Source of the DNA: Catenulispora sp. MAP5-51
Lineage (GTDB): Bacteria; Actinomycetota; Actinomycetes; Streptomycetales; Catenulisporaceae
NCBI RefSeq assembly: GCF_041261205.1
Contig: NZ_JBGCCH010000021.1
Span: 103,794 to 167,793 of the forward strand
Length of the DNA stretch: 64,000 nucleotides
Direction of reading: 5' to 3'
Below, one piece after another: positions 23,184-31,760 of the stretch (positions are counted from its first letter, which is position 1; the number at the start of each line of letters is the position of its first letter). The notes under the pieces were generated by a model. It had not been told where the DNA came from. It did not search any database and was given only the letters and a program-made list of their open reading frames with translations. The translations under genes and the position numbers were made by a program.

Positions 23184-24014
23184 ATGACCACCTCGACGAC
23201 GACCTCCACCGGCCCCGCAGCTCGCACCGTCACCATCGCGACCGGCATGGGCATCACCATCAGCGAGTTCGGTACGAATACCGACGGCAGCGCTGTCTTG
23301 TACCTGCACGGCGGCGCCGGCCCGCGCACCATGCTGGGCCTGGCCGGCGCGCTGGCCGAGCACGCGTACGGCATCGTGCCGACGCATCCCGGTTTCGATG
23401 GCACGCCGCGTCCGGAGCGCTTCGACACCGTCGCCGACCTCGCCGACGCATACCTGGACCTGCTCGACGAGCTCGACCTGTCCGGCGTCATGGTCGTCGG
23501 CAGCTCGCTCGGCGGCTGGATCGGCGCCGAGATGGCGTTGCGCGACAACCGCGGCCGGATTGGCGCGCTGGTGCTGGTGAACGCGGTCGGCATCAAGGCG
23601 GCGAACGGTGAGCAGGTTGTCGATGTCCGCAAGCTGGCGCCGCCGCAGATCAGTGAGCTGTCGTTCGCGAACGCGGCGTTCCGTCCGGACTTCGCCTCGT
23701 TCACCGGGGAGCAGAAGGCTGTTGGCGCCGCCAACCAGGCGACGATGGCGGTCTACGGCGGCGAGGGGTTCACGTACGACCCCAAGCTGCGCCGCCGGCT
23801 GCACCGTATCGCCATCCCGGCGCTGGTCGTCTGGGGCGAGCAGGACGGTGTCGCACCGCTGGGTTACGGTCGCGACTTCGCGGCCGCCCTGGGCAACGGG
23901 CACTTCGCACCGATCGCCGACGCCGGGCACTTCCCGCAGATCGAGCAGATCGGCGCGACCCTCGGCGCCATCGGGACGTTCGTCGAAACCGTCGTCAAGC
24001 CCGACGAGGCGTGA
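23184..24014 (+). CDS. alpha/beta hydrolase
   Basis: 276 aa. The oxyanion motif is YLHGGAGPRTM near residue 39, the nucleophile elbow is VVGSSLGGWIGAE near residues 103-115, the acid lies in VWGEQDGVAPLGYG and the histidine in IADAGHFPQIEQ. This is the classical lid-bearing hydrolase fold (haloperoxidase/esterase-like); the substrate is not predictable. The N-terminus is Thr-rich. The ATG at 23184 follows AAGGGGAA; a longer start at 23133 would lie within the operator. It is under probable control of the divergent TetR gene and ends at a very strong bidirectional hairpin. Confidence 0.88.
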   Translation: MTTSTTTSTGPAARTVTIATGMGITISEFGTNTDGSAVLYLHGGAGPRTMLGLAGALAEHAYGIVPTHPGFDGTPRPERFDTVADLADAYLDLLDELDLSGVMVVGSSLGGWIGAEMALRDNRGRIGALVLVNAVGIKAANGEQVVDVRKLAPPQISELSFANAAFRPDFASFTGEQKAVGAANQATMAVYGGEGFTYDPKLRRRLHRIAIPALVVWGEQDGVAPLGYGRDFAAALGNGHFAPIADAGHFPQIEQIGATLGAIGTFVETVVKPDEA

Positions 24015-24029
24015 CGGCACCGGACGGGG

Positions 24030-24070
24030 CTGGCCGGGGCGGGAAGCATCATGCTTCCCGCCCCGGCCAG
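24030..24070. terminator. 20-bp perfect hairpin between convergent hydrolase genes
   Basis: CTGGCCGGGGCGGGAAGCAT (24030-24049) and its exact complement (24051-24070) are separated by one base. It is placed between two convergent stop codons and can act in both directions. Confidence 0.85.
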
Positions 24071-24112
24071 CGGGTGTTTCTCCGGCTGAGCCAGGGGCAG
24101 CTGTCGCCGAGG

Positions 24113-25006
24113 CTAGTCGGTCCAGTTGCGCTTGATGAAGGCTGCGGCGGCGTTCAGGGCTCGGTCCGCGTCGTCGAGGACCGCGGCGAAGCCTTGGAAG
24201 ACGTGCGGGACCTCGGGCCAGACCTGTAGTTCGACGGGAACGTCGTGCTGTGCGGCGCGGGCGGCGAGGCGGATCGCGTCATCGAGCAGGATCTCGTGCG
24301 AGCCGACCTGGATGAGCAGCGGCGGCAGGCCGGTGAGATCGGCGAAGATCGGGCTGGCCAGCGGCTGGGCGGGGTCGTGGGTTCCCAGGTAATCGCGGGC
24401 CCTGGTACGCAGGGCTTCGGGGGTGAGAGCGGGGTCCAGGGTGGCCTTGTCGACGATGCTGGCTCCGGACACGGTCAGGTCGGCCCAGGGGGAGAAGACC
24501 GCGGCGGAGGAGGGCTGGGGGAGGGTTGCACCTTTGAGGGCGACCAGGGTCGACGCGACGAGACCGCCGCCCGCCGATTCACCGACGAACGCGATGCGCG
24601 AGCTGGGAACGCCCTGGCCGAGCAGCGCGCGGTAGGCGGCGACGGCGTCGTCGACGGCTGCGGGGAACGGGTGCTCGGGGGCGAGTCGGTAGTCGACGGA
24701 GATCACCCGTGCTCTTGCGCGACGGGCGACGTCCGCGGCCAAGCCGACGGAGTCGGGCGCGGATCCGAGGGCGTACGCGCCGCCATGGAAGTAGAGGATG
24801 ACCGATGCCGGGTCGAGGTCCGCGGTCTCGACGACCACGACGGGGACGCCGCCGAGTTCGTCCTGTTTGGCCGAGACGTCGTCAGGCAGGGGTATGGACG
24901 CGATCATCTCGTGGAAGATCGCACGCTGTTCGGCGACGTCACCGCCGACGTCGAGCGGACCGTGCCGCAGGAGTTCGTCGAGAGCCTGGCGCTGTTGCTG
25001 CGTCAT
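24113..25006 (-). CDS. HSL-family carboxylesterase (alpha/beta hydrolase)
   Basis: 297 aa. Family landmarks are the oxyanion motif FHGGAYALGS (about residues 73-82), DYRLAPEHPFPAAVDD (105-120), the nucleophile Ser144 in VGESAGGGLV, an acid around the VGSHEILLDD segment and His268 in PEVPHVFQGF. The hormone-sensitive-lipase family hydrolyses short-chain esters and lactones in the cytoplasm. The gene starts 17 bases after the cupin stop and is the last of a three-gene operon (CocE-type hydrolase, cupin, esterase) facing a LAL regulator. The group could degrade an ester-containing compound, which is an inference from composition. Confidence 0.9.
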   Translation of the reverse strand: MTQQQRQALDELLRHGPLDVGGDVAEQRAIFHEMIASIPLPDDVSAKQDELGGVPVVVVETADLDPASVILYFHGGAYALGSAPDSVGLAADVARRARARVISVDYRLAPEHPFPAAVDDAVAAYRALLGQGVPSSRIAFVGESAGGGLVASTLVALKGATLPQPSSAAVFSPWADLTVSGASIVDKATLDPALTPEALRTRARDYLGTHDPAQPLASPIFADLTGLPPLLIQVGSHEILLDDAIRLAARAAQHDVPVELQVWPEVPHVFQGFAAVLDDADRALNAAAAFIKRNWTD

Positions 25007-25023
25007 GGTGGGGCCTTTCAGGC

Positions 25024-25485
25024 TCAGCGGGGCGGTCCGACGATGACGTTGCCGTACTTGCCGGCCAGCGCGGGGTCGGGCTTGATCTCGTAGCCGTCCG
25101 GGCGCGGTGTGGACATGTCGCGGCCGGTCTCGCGGAACATCCCCTCGATCCCCGCCGGCGTGTTGATCATCAGCAGGTCGGCCTTCTTCGAGGTGATGCG
25201 GTAGCCGTGCGGGATGTTCCGGGGCAGGTAGACGATCCCGCCTTCGGCGAGCTCGTATTCCTGGTCGTCGCACCACACCAGGGCGGTGCCCTTGATGAGG
25301 AGGAAGACTTCGTCCTCGCGGGTGTGCTTGTGGTACGGCGGTGCCTCGCCCTCCGCGACGTCGAACCGGCCGATCATCAGCTGTCCGTCGGTGGCCTTGC
25401 CGTCGAGCAGCATGGCCAGGATGCCGCCGTCGAGCCATTCGAGTTTCTGCTGCTGGTCGGGTTGTGCGAGGTAGGCCATGCTCAT
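25024..25485 (-). CDS. cupin-domain protein
   Basis: 153 aa. The cupin barrel covers about residues 40-115: EGEAPPYHKHTREDEVFLLI carries the H-x-H...E ligands, and IVYLPRNIPHGYRITSKK carries the second-motif His. A C-terminal tail has GMFRETGRDMSTP, as in quercetinase-like or dioxygenase-type cupins. Metal and activity are unproven. ATG codons at 25485 and 25479 are both possible; CGGAGC precedes the first. It is the middle gene of the operon with the CocE-type hydrolase (33 bases upstream) and the esterase (17 bases downstream). Confidence 0.85.
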   Translation of the reverse strand: MSMAYLAQPDQQQKLEWLDGGILAMLLDGKATDGQLMIGRFDVAEGEAPPYHKHTREDEVFLLIKGTALVWCDDQEYELAEGGIVYLPRNIPHGYRITSKKADLLMINTPAGIEGMFRETGRDMSTPRPDGYEIKPDPALAGKYGNVIVGPPR

Positions 25486-25518
25486 GGGTTGCTCCGTTCA
25501 GATCATGTTCAGTTCAGA

Positions 25519-27150
25519 TCAGCGGCGGGTGCGGGAACGCTCGTGCAGGCGCAGCGTCGAAGGACGGGTGCTGTCGTGATGGTAGGTGTCGGTGCCGACC
25601 TTGGTCCCGTAGAAGTGGGTCATCGGCGCGTCGGCGATCAGCGAGTCCTGATTCGTGATCTCCAGCCGGATCCGGTCGCCCGCGCGGGCCAGGAAGGACA
25701 TCGGCAGCAGTTCGACACGCAGCTCGTAGACCTTCCCGGGCACCAGCGGATCGACCTGGGAGTGCAGATGGAACGGGCGCATGTCGGACGTCAGTTCCGG
25801 ATCCTCGGCGCGGTGCGAGGCCCGCAGCCAGCCCTGGGTGACCTTGATCGGCGGACCCGCGGCGGGATCGCCGGGGACCAGCGAGACCTTGACGAAGACA
25901 TCCAGGTCGGTCTGGTCGGTGGAGGCGTACAGGGTCAGCACGCCGTGGCCGGTGAACTCGCGGTCGGCGTCCATCGGCGGCGTGGTGAAGGTGTTGACGC
26001 GGGCGACGTGGTCGGGCACGCCGCGTTCATCGAACACGGTTACCCCTGCTGCCCACTGCGGGTCCGGGTAGGACCACGAGGTCGCGTCCCGGTCCGTGTC
26101 CGGTGCGGCCTCGCTGAGCGAGCCGTCGTTGAGTGAGGTGACGGCGCCGCTGTGTCGCCCGGTGAGGTAGAAGGCCGTCGGCTGTGCGTCCGGCGGCGGC
26201 CAGGCTTCGGCCGAGCGGTAGGTGTTCTCGCCGTTGACGTAGAAGCGCGCCGCGGGCTGCTTCATCACGTCGTTCTCAACGCCCTTGAGGTGGTGGTCGT
26301 ACCAGGGCAGCAGTTCGTCGCGGTGGAACCGCTCGTCGAAGTAGTACTGCTGGGCCGCGGCGAACCCGGGCGGGTGTGCGACCAGGAGCTTCTTCGGTCC
26401 CGCGACGCGCTCGTAGCCGTAGAAGTTGCCGCGCAGGTGCAGCGCGGCCTTGCCCCACACGCCGATGGAGAACACCGGTATGTCGACCTCGGGCAGTTCC
26501 CAGAACGGCGATCTGCGCCGGTGCCACTCGTCGTCGAGCGGGTGGGAGAGGATGTCGTAGACGAACTCGTGCTTGTCGCCGACGTGGAAGTCGATGCCGC
26601 GCAGTTCGTGCTGGTAGAGCACCGATCCGAAGAGCCAGGTGCTCAGAAACCCCTGGATCGGGATCCCGCCGTGGTACATCCAGTCGCGGTACATGTCGGT
26701 CGCGCCGTCGTAGGCCACGATCGTCTTCAGGTGCGGCGGCCGGGTGCGCGCGGCGTTCCACTGGCTCCAGCAGTAGTGCGACATGCCGATCATGCCGACC
26801 GCGCCGGTGGACCACGGTTGGACGGCGACGTGCTCGATCATGTCGTGGATCGCCTCACCCTCGGTGCGCGACACCGGGTCCCAGGTCCCCTCCGAGCGGC
26901 CGGTGCCGGGAAGGTCCATCACGACGTAGGCGTAGCCGTTGTCGAGGTAGAGCTGGATCGGACCGTACTCGGTGAACGGGAACACGCCGTTGGGCGGCAA
27001 GTGGCGCAGGGCCTTCTGGTAGGGCGAAGCGCCCAGCACGATCGGGTACGGTCCGTTCCCGCCAGCGGGGAGGTACACGTCGGCACGCAGCAGGTCTCCC
27101 GTGCGCCCGAGTACTTCGACCTCGAAGGGCGATACGTCGACGTCGACCAT
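25519..27150 (-). CDS. CocE/NonD-family X-Pro dipeptidyl-peptidase-like hydrolase
   Basis: 543 aa. The N-terminal alpha/beta hydrolase domain (about residues 10-300) has YVVMDLPGTGRSEGTWDP, the nucleophile region TGAVGMIGMSHYCWSQWNA and LLVAHPPGF with a WYDHHLKG segment. The C-terminal jelly-roll domain (about 330-540) shows HGVLTLYASTDQTDLDVFVK and RLEITNQDS, as in cocaine-esterase and X-Pro peptidase relatives. The nucleophile motif G-M-S-H-Y-C departs from the commoner G-x-S-Y-G-G. No signal peptide is seen. The ATG at 27150 is chosen, with GGAATGGAG upstream. It is the first gene of an operon divergent from a LAL regulator across 98 bases. Confidence 0.9.
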   Translation of the reverse strand: MVDVDVSPFEVEVLGRTGDLLRADVYLPAGGNGPYPIVLGASPYQKALRHLPPNGVFPFTEYGPIQLYLDNGYAYVVMDLPGTGRSEGTWDPVSRTEGEAIHDMIEHVAVQPWSTGAVGMIGMSHYCWSQWNAARTRPPHLKTIVAYDGATDMYRDWMYHGGIPIQGFLSTWLFGSVLYQHELRGIDFHVGDKHEFVYDILSHPLDDEWHRRRSPFWELPEVDIPVFSIGVWGKAALHLRGNFYGYERVAGPKKLLVAHPPGFAAAQQYYFDERFHRDELLPWYDHHLKGVENDVMKQPAARFYVNGENTYRSAEAWPPPDAQPTAFYLTGRHSGAVTSLNDGSLSEAAPDTDRDATSWSYPDPQWAAGVTVFDERGVPDHVARVNTFTTPPMDADREFTGHGVLTLYASTDQTDLDVFVKVSLVPGDPAAGPPIKVTQGWLRASHRAEDPELTSDMRPFHLHSQVDPLVPGKVYELRVELLPMSFLARAGDRIRLEITNQDSLIADAPMTHFYGTKVGTDTYHHDSTRPSTLRLHERSRTRR

Positions 27151-27248
27151 GACGCTCCATTCCCGTATGCGGCGGACCGGACGAGCCAAGCGTCGTCCGT
27201 GATGGGGTGAGACGGCATCACCAGATCTTGGTGATCTACGCTGCCGTC

Positions 27249-29894
27249 ATGACCGATCGGATCGTCCCCCGCGGTGCGCTGTTCGATCAGCTCGGCCGCG
27301 CGGGCCGGGTCACCGAGGTGTTGGCGCCCGCCGGGAGCGGCAAGAGCACCCTGCTGCGGTCATGGGTCGAGGTATCGGGCGTGGCCGGGAGTGCGGCATA
27401 CGTGTCCGCGCATCGTGAGACACGTGATCCGCGGCGGTTCTGGCCGATGGTGGTCCAGGCCCTGCGAGCCATCGGGGCCGGCTCGGCGCTGATCAGGCCA
27501 CTGACATCGTCGCCCGATCTGGACGGCTGGCTGGTCGTCGAGCATCTGCTGTCCGATCTCGGAGCGATGCCGGACCGGCTGTGGCTGATCGTCGACGATC
27601 TGCACGAGCTGGCCGCGACCGAGACGCTGCGCCAGTTCCAGCTGCTGATGATGCGGGCGCCCGCCGAGCTCCGGTTCGTGCTGGCCACCCGTCACGACAT
27701 GATGTTGGGCCTGCACCGTTTGCGGCTCGACGGTGAGCTGACCGAGATCCGCGCATCACACCTGAGGTTCTCACTCCAGGAGAGCAGGGCACTGTTCGAC
27801 TCGGCGGGCGTGGCCTTGTCCGACGAGGCCGTGGATCTCCTGCGGCGCCGGACCGAGGGCTGGGCGGCCGGGCTGCGGCTGGCGGCGCTGTCGTTGGCCG
27901 GGCATCCGGATCCCGAGCGGTTCGCGGCCGAGTTCTCCGGCAGCGAGCGCACGGTGGCCGAGTATCTGCTGGCGGAGGTGCTGGAGCAGCAGCCGCAGCC
28001 GATCCGGCGGCTGCTGCTGCGGACCTCGGTGCTCGACCGGGTGAACGGCGAGCTCGCCGATCTGCTGACCGGGGGCTCGGACGGACAACGGATCCTGATC
28101 GACCTGGAGAAGGCCGGCGCGTTCGTGGCCGCCGTGGACCCCCGCAAGTCATGGTTCCGGTATCACAGCCTGTTCACCGATCTTCTCCACCACGAACTTC
28201 GGCGCACCGAGCCGGCACAGGTGACAGCCCTGCACGACATCGCAGCACGCTGGTACGCGGCAAACGGGTATCCGGCCGAGGCGATCCGGCACGCTCAGGC
28301 GGCGGACAACTGGAGCCTTGCCGTTCGTCTGCTGTCGGACCACTGGGTGGACCTGTACCTCGACGGACGGATCAGCACCGTCCAGGGGCTGTTCGCGGCC
28401 TTCCCCGCGAGCGTTGTCGCGGCGGACGCCGAACTGGCCGTCCTCATGGCCGCCGGCGACCTGGAGCGCGGGTCGCTCCTCAAGGCCGAGCGGCGCCTCG
28501 CCCTCGCCACCGCCGAATCGGGCGCGGTGCCCGAGCAACGGCGCGGCCACTTCGAGGTCATGTGCACAGTTGTGCGCCTGCGACTCGCCCGGCGACAGGG
28601 AAACCTCCCCGCGGTCGCCGAGGAGGCGCAACGGCTGCTGGCAGCGGTCCAGACTGCGGACGCGCAGCGGTTGGACGTCGGCGACGGTCTCCAAGCGCTG
28701 GCCCTGGTCAGCCTGGGGAGCGCTGAGGCGGCCGTGATGCGTCTTGGAGCTGGAAACCGGCACTTGGAGCAGGGAGTGGCCCTGGCCCGGCGGATCGGCC
28801 GACCGTATCTTGAGTTCGCCGGGCTGGTGTACGAGGCGCAGCTCGCGGTGGCCAGTTCGTACACCGCCGGAGCCGAGCTCAGCCGCAGAGCGATCGAGCT
28901 GGCGCGAACTCACGGATGGAACGACAAACCAGTCGCCGCCGTCGCCTATACAGTGCACGCCGCCGCCCTCGTCGCGCAGGGACGCACGAAGGAGGCGCAG
29001 TCCTGGATCGATCACGCCCAGCGCACGCTGCGACCGCAGGAGAACCCCGTGGCCGCATTCAAGCTCCACTACGTCCGGGCCCGCATCGAACTGGCACGAG
29101 GCGAGCACGCCGCCGCGCTGGCCACCCTTGAGGAAGCCGAGCGGCTCTCACACGCGCTGGGCACACCACACGTCCTGCGGCCGATGATGCGCGCACACAT
29201 GCTCCACGCCATGATCCGACTGGACGAGACCGAACGGGTCGAGCAGATTCTCGCCCAGATGAGGGCCGACGAGCGTGACGGTACGCCGGCACGAACGGCG
29301 GAGGCGGCGCTACGACTCGCTCAGGCGAAACCACAGGCGGCGCGGAACCTGCTCCCGTCGAGCGCCGATGATGTACGGGCCGGGGCTCGACCACTGTGGA
29401 GGACAGCGGCCTTCCTCCTTGACGCGATCGCATGCGACGCCCTCGGCCGTCCGGACAGTGCCGACGACGCCCTGCAGCGGGCCCTCGACGCCGCCGCACC
29501 AGACAGCGTGCTGCTTCCGTTCCTCCTCCATCCGACACCTACGGTGCTCAAGCGGCATATCGGGGGAGCCACCGGGCACGCTCTTCTGGTCCGAGAGGTC
29601 ATCGGTCGACTCGAGCCCGACGACGGCACGACCACGGCGGACGCCGGCCCCGCGCCGCAGGTGCACCTGCGCGAGCCGCTCAGCCGCGGCGAGATGCGAG
29701 TACTGCGATACCTGCCGACCAACCTGTCCGCTCCGGAAATCGCTGCGGAACTGTCGCTATCGGTCAATACGATCCGCACGCACCTGCGGCACGTCTACGA
29801 GAAGCTCGGCGTGCACAGCCGCTACGAAGCGGTCGAAACGGCCCGAGCCCACGGTCTGGTGGCACCCGCTTTCGATCCAAGAACGAAGAACTGA
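27249..29894 (+). CDS. LAL-type (MalT-like) LuxR transcriptional activator
   Basis: 881 aa. An N-terminal AAA/STAND ATPase has Walker A APAGSGKSTLLRSW (about residues 27-40) and a Walker B-like LWLIVDDLHELA near 115. A long TPR-like helical middle follows (about 330-780). The C-terminal LuxR helix-turn-helix is PLSRGEMRVLRYLPTNLSAP with SVNTIRTHLRHVYEKLGVHS. Such activators bind an inducer and ATP and switch on neighbouring operons. The ATG at 27249 has no clear ribosome site; a GTG at 27207 is an alternative. The divergent CocE/cupin/esterase operon is the likely target. Confidence 0.92.
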   Translation: MTDRIVPRGALFDQLGRAGRVTEVLAPAGSGKSTLLRSWVEVSGVAGSAAYVSAHRETRDPRRFWPMVVQALRAIGAGSALIRPLTSSPDLDGWLVVEHLLSDLGAMPDRLWLIVDDLHELAATETLRQFQLLMMRAPAELRFVLATRHDMMLGLHRLRLDGELTEIRASHLRFSLQESRALFDSAGVALSDEAVDLLRRRTEGWAAGLRLAALSLAGHPDPERFAAEFSGSERTVAEYLLAEVLEQQPQPIRRLLLRTSVLDRVNGELADLLTGGSDGQRILIDLEKAGAFVAAVDPRKSWFRYHSLFTDLLHHELRRTEPAQVTALHDIAARWYAANGYPAEAIRHAQAADNWSLAVRLLSDHWVDLYLDGRISTVQGLFAAFPASVVAADAELAVLMAAGDLERGSLLKAERRLALATAESGAVPEQRRGHFEVMCTVVRLRLARRQGNLPAVAEEAQRLLAAVQTADAQRLDVGDGLQALALVSLGSAEAAVMRLGAGNRHLEQGVALARRIGRPYLEFAGLVYEAQLAVASSYTAGAELSRRAIELARTHGWNDKPVAAVAYTVHAAALVAQGRTKEAQSWIDHAQRTLRPQENPVAAFKLHYVRARIELARGEHAAALATLEEAERLSHALGTPHVLRPMMRAHMLHAMIRLDETERVEQILAQMRADERDGTPARTAEAALRLAQAKPQAARNLLPSSADDVRAGARPLWRTAAFLLDAIACDALGRPDSADDALQRALDAAAPDSVLLPFLLHPTPTVLKRHIGGATGHALLVREVIGRLEPDDGTTTADAGPAPQVHLREPLSRGEMRVLRYLPTNLSAPEIAAELSLSVNTIRTHLRHVYEKLGVHSRYEAVETARAHGLVAPAFDPRTKN

Positions 29895-29899
29895 TGGAC

Positions 29900-30035
29900 C
29901 CGGGCGACGAACGGTGATGCCGTGGACGGCCACGAGCATCGGTCCCGATCCGTCGAGGTCGTGGGCCAGCTGATTGTCGGCTTGGGCCAGGTTGCTGCCG
30001 ATGCGGCCGTTTCCGGGAGCTGCGATCGTGGCCAT
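29900..30035 (-). pseudogene. chimeric remnant: NADP-oxidoreductase start fused to a hydrolase N-terminus
   Basis: The minus strand reads MATIAAPGNGRIGSNLAQA, clearly a copy of the start of the intact gene just upstream (MATIAVLGNGRVGGSLAEA), including similar bases before the ATG. It then switches to HDLDGSGPMLVAVHGI, which looks like the beginning of an alpha/beta hydrolase (D-G-x-G-P-x-L-V-A-V-H-G). Only about 45 codons are recognisable. It appears to be a partial duplication joined to another broken gene. Confidence 0.5.
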
Positions 30036-30076
30036 GATGATGTGGTCCTTGCGTGGGTGCGGGTTGTGGTGCCCGG

Positions 30077-30670
30077 TCAGCGGGCGATCGAGATCGCGAA
30101 GGGCGCGAGTCCGCTGGATCGGATCACGTGTGGAACGAACAGGATCGCGGCCTCGGCTCGCGCGGTCTGGATCCCTCCGAGGTCCGTGATCCACTCCTGG
30201 TGCCAGCCGAGGTCCGCGAGTAGTCCGCGAACGATTTGCTTGGCTTGCGTGTCCTGGCCGGACAGGAAGGCGGTCGGCGGCTGGGTCAGCGTGGCGGGTG
30301 CGGTCATCGCCGGGTAGAGCATCGTGTTGAGGGTCTTGACGACGTGGGTGTCGGGGAGTGCTTCTTGGAGGTGTTCGGCGAGGCTTGAGCCGGGGTAGAG
30401 CAGGTCGGCGGGCAGTCCGTCCGGTCCGTCGACGGTGGCGTTGGAGACGTCTATCAGGATTTTGCCTTGCATCTGCTCGCGCAGCGCGGCGAGCCGCTCC
30501 AGCGACCCGGCCCCCGGGGTGGCGTTGATGACTATCTGTGCTTTCCGGGCGGCGTCGGCGGCGGAGGCTGGCGAGGGGCCCGCCACGGTCACCTCATGCC
30601 CGGCCCGGATGAGGGCCTCGGCGAGGCTGCCGCCAACGCGGCCGTTTCCGAGAACGGCGATGGTGGCCAT
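30077..30670 (-). CDS. NADPH-dependent F420-reductase-like oxidoreductase
   Basis: 197 aa. The Rossmann start is MATIAVLGNGRVGGSLAEAL (G-x-G-x-V-G), followed by AGPSPASAADAARKAQIVIN, ILIDVSNATVDGPDGLPADL and VVKTLNTMLYPAMTAP, as in NAD(P)-binding proteins of the F420-dependent NADP oxidoreductase (FNO-like) group. The C-terminal part (FVPHVIRSSGLAPFAIS) is shorter than in FNO, so the real electron carrier is uncertain. The ATG at 30670 has AAAGGA 12 bases upstream. It is divergent from an XRE/MmyB regulator, the usual arrangement in which that regulator controls the oxidoreductase. Confidence 0.85.
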   Translation of the reverse strand: MATIAVLGNGRVGGSLAEALIRAGHEVTVAGPSPASAADAARKAQIVINATPGAGSLERLAALREQMQGKILIDVSNATVDGPDGLPADLLYPGSSLAEHLQEALPDTHVVKTLNTMLYPAMTAPATLTQPPTAFLSGQDTQAKQIVRGLLADLGWHQEWITDLGGIQTARAEAAILFVPHVIRSSGLAPFAISIAR

Positions 30671-30870
30671 GTTCTTCTGGTCCTTTCGGTGCTTGCGGTT
30701 CTTTGCTCGCGGTCCTTGAAGGGGCAGCGGGGGAGTGTGGCGACGGCGTCGGCGAACTGCCAGAAGGCGTTGACCGGACACCGGAACCGATGCACTCATG
30801 TCGGGGAGTCTGGACAGGGTCCGACTGGCCTAACCACTGACTGATGATCAGAGGTAGATATCCTCGGCAC

Positions 30871-31707
30871 GTGGCAACGAGACGGCAGATCGACCGCCCG
30901 GCACTCGGTGCGTTCCTGCGCCGGCGCCGGGAGGCCCTTTCGCCGGATGGCATGGCCCCGCCGTCCACGACCCGGCGGCGCACGCCGGGCATGCGCCGCG
31001 AGGAGGTCGCCGACCTGGCCGGTATGTCGGTCAACTACTACGAGCGGTTGGAGCGGGCCACCGGGCCGCAGCCCTCCGACGCCGTGCTCGACGCCATCGC
31101 CCGCACCCTGCGCCTGTCCGACGATGAGATCGCGCACCTGTATGCGCTCGCCGGGCACGGGGCACCCCGCCGCGCCCCGGCGGCGGACACGGTCGATCCG
31201 GGCCTGCGCATCGCCCTGGATGCTCTGGCACCCGACACCGCCGGACTGGTCCTCGGCCGCACCGGCGAGGTGCTGGCCGCGAACGTACTCGGCGCGGCGA
31301 TCTTCGGCGGCATGAGCGCAGGCAACATCGTCGAGCGCTGGTTCACCGATCGGGCCTGGCGCGACGCGCTGAGCCCACCCGACGACCAGGAGCCGACCAG
31401 CCGCGCCTACGTGGCGGACCTGCGCGCATCCCTCGGCGGCGACGGCGACCCGGCGGCCGAGGCGTTCATCCGCCGGATGCGAACGGCCAGCGCACAGTTC
31501 AGCGACCTCTGGGACCAACACGAGGTGGCCGTCATCCGGGCCGGGACGAAGGTGCTGCTGCATCCCCGCGGCCGACTCGACCTGGAGTGCGCCGTGCTGC
31601 CCGGGCAGGAGCCGGGTCAGCGGCTCACACTGTTCCGGGCGGCCGCACATACCCCCACGGCCGCGCGGCTTCCGCTGATCGCCGCCTATCCACTTGGTCA
31701 GGCCTGA
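30871..31707 (+). CDS. XRE-family regulator with MmyB-like domain
   Basis: 278 aa from a GTG at 30871; an ATG at 30844 would add nine residues. The helix-turn-helix lies at about residues 9-75 (LGAFLRRRREALSPDGMAPP, GMRREEVADLAGMSVNYYER, LERATGPQPSDAVLDAIART). The MmyB-like sensor domain covers about 105-265 (LVLGRTGEVLAANVLGAAIF, NIVERWFTDRAWRDALSPPD, FSDLWDQHEVAVIRAGTKVL). It resembles the regulator at 15.1 kb in architecture. Its divergent neighbour encodes an NADP oxidoreductase, the typical target of this group. Confidence 0.9.
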   Translation: MATRRQIDRPALGAFLRRRREALSPDGMAPPSTTRRRTPGMRREEVADLAGMSVNYYERLERATGPQPSDAVLDAIARTLRLSDDEIAHLYALAGHGAPRRAPAADTVDPGLRIALDALAPDTAGLVLGRTGEVLAANVLGAAIFGGMSAGNIVERWFTDRAWRDALSPPDDQEPTSRAYVADLRASLGGDGDPAAEAFIRRMRTASAQFSDLWDQHEVAVIRAGTKVLLHPRGRLDLECAVLPGQEPGQRLTLFRAAAHTPTAARLPLIAAYPLGQA

Positions 31708-31760
31708 TTCTCCTCAACCCGAACCCGATCAGGGAGAAGGCTCCATGTTAGGTTGCGGGC

